Below are positions 50,258 to 50,636 of a stretch of 50,636 nt of DNA, one piece after another (positions within the stretch are counted from its first letter, which is position 1; every line of letters starts with the position of its first letter). The notes beneath the pieces are model-generated. The model was not told where the DNA came from. It searched no databases and worked only from the letters and a program-made list of their open reading frames with translations. The stretch is from Klebsiella pneumoniae (lineage in GTDB: Bacteria; Pseudomonadota; Gammaproteobacteria; Pseudomonadales; Pseudohongiellaceae): the NCBI GenBank assembly GCA_945902215.1, contig CAMDML010000014.1, forward strand, positions 1-50,636, written 5' to 3'. Position numbers and translations under genes: made by a program.

Positions 50258-50599
50258 CTACAATTTCCACCGAGTCAGTTTAGAAACTTCAGCTTCAATT
50301 TTTAATGTAAATTCTAATTTAGTTTTCAGTTGATCCAAATCACCTTCAAAATCACACACTGCACGATTATGCTCTGTTAAAAAATATGTGCGCTTTAAGT
50401 CATTAGCAACTGCGCGTATCATCGCTCCCATCCACGCAATTGCTATAGAAATTACTGCATTTTCGCTGCCCCAATAAATAAGTCCACCAACTATAAAAAA
50501 GGTAAGAAAGGGTTCGCGCTGATTTGACTTCAATACCTTTAGCTGTTTAACAAGGTAGTAAATATGATCATATTGTGCTTGTTCGCGATTATTAAACAT
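50258..50599 (-). CDS. Hypothetical membrane protein, AT-rich, likely in an acquired segment
   Basis: 113 aa from ATG 50599, with GAGGG 6 bases upstream; a GTG four codons earlier is in frame. An N-terminal charged part (YDHIYYLVKQLKVLKSNQREP) leads to hydrophobic segments (FLTFFIVGGLIYWG, AVISIAIAWMGAMI), then a helical C-terminal region (LDQLKTKLEFTLKIEAEVSKL). No family recognised. Its AT-rich codon use differs from the rest of the window, which supports horizontal origin next to the tRNA. Confidence 0.65.
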   Translation of the reverse strand: MFNNREQAQYDHIYYLVKQLKVLKSNQREPFLTFFIVGGLIYWGSENAVISIAIAWMGAMIRAVANDLKRTYFLTEHNRAVCDFEGDLDQLKTKLEFTLKIEAEVSKLTRWKL

Positions 50600-50636
50600 T
50601 GTCACCCTCACAATAACTTCTTGTAAAATCTCATCT

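Overview
This window looks like a piece of a GC-rich, free-living gammaproteobacterial chromosome. The evidence is conserved gene orders (ffh / rpsP-rimM-trmD-rplS, dsbC-hom-thrC, ypjD next to a corB relative, purE-purK), a tRNA gene with an encoded CCA end, and two TonB-dependent outer-membrane receptors. I assign no genus. Calls rest on motifs and gene context read by eye; no database search was run.

Layout. Positions 1-5.5 kb hold a gene end, a large TonB-dependent receptor, a bidirectional terminator, a 2OG-Fe(II) oxygenase and an exported protein. Positions 5.5-17.6 kb are mostly minus-strand housekeeping genes: recJ, an acyl-CoA ligase, thrC-hom-dsbC, rplS-trmD-rimM-rpsP and ffh, with one plus-strand Deg-type protease. 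Positions 17.85-25.7 kb run plus: ypjD, a drastically shortened corB, a Nudix hydrolase, fdhD, then fdsG-fdsB-fdsA encoding an NAD-linked molybdenum formate dehydrogenase. A convergent mobA overlaps the end of fdsA. FdhD (sulfur transfer) and MobA (guanylylation of the molybdenum cofactor) both serve that enzyme, so this is a compact formate oxidation module.

Positions 25.7-29.1 kb are a minus-strand run: mobA, an MscS channel, a pirin and two small membrane proteins. Positions 29.2-34.05 kb run plus: a lipoprotein M16 protease, a small exported protein with a fourfold 15-bp repeat, a NadR-like kinase, a VIT1-type transporter and yjdM. A clear TPP riboswitch follows, with a Shine-Dalgarno-masking hairpin, controlling a second TonB-dependent receptor (34.4-36.4 kb); this is most simply an outer-membrane thiamine uptake system.

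Positions 36.7-43.7 kb are minus: DUF1761, an aromatic/aspartate aminotransferase, a 95-bp inverted-repeat element that supplies the stop codon of a DUF2452 gene, a decayed esterase on plus, purE-purK, a RelA/SpoT-TPR protein and an exported protein. Positions 43.8-47.9 kb hold a dihaem cytochrome c, a TetR regulator, a dienelactone-hydrolase-like enzyme, a D-2-hydroxyacid dehydrogenase and an intradiol ring-cleavage dioxygenase, which suggests a small aromatic breakdown cluster. Positions 48.2-49.6 kb hold an SMP-30-like exported protein, an ABM-fold monooxygenase and a 31-residue lysine-rich protein. tRNA-Ser(CGA) follows, and beyond it composition turns AT-rich with an unrecognised membrane-protein gene, as expected at the edge of an integrated element.

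Recurring oddities are short tandem duplications (11-25 bp) at or near gene ends and starts, an in-frame internal deletion in corB, and REP-like hairpins.
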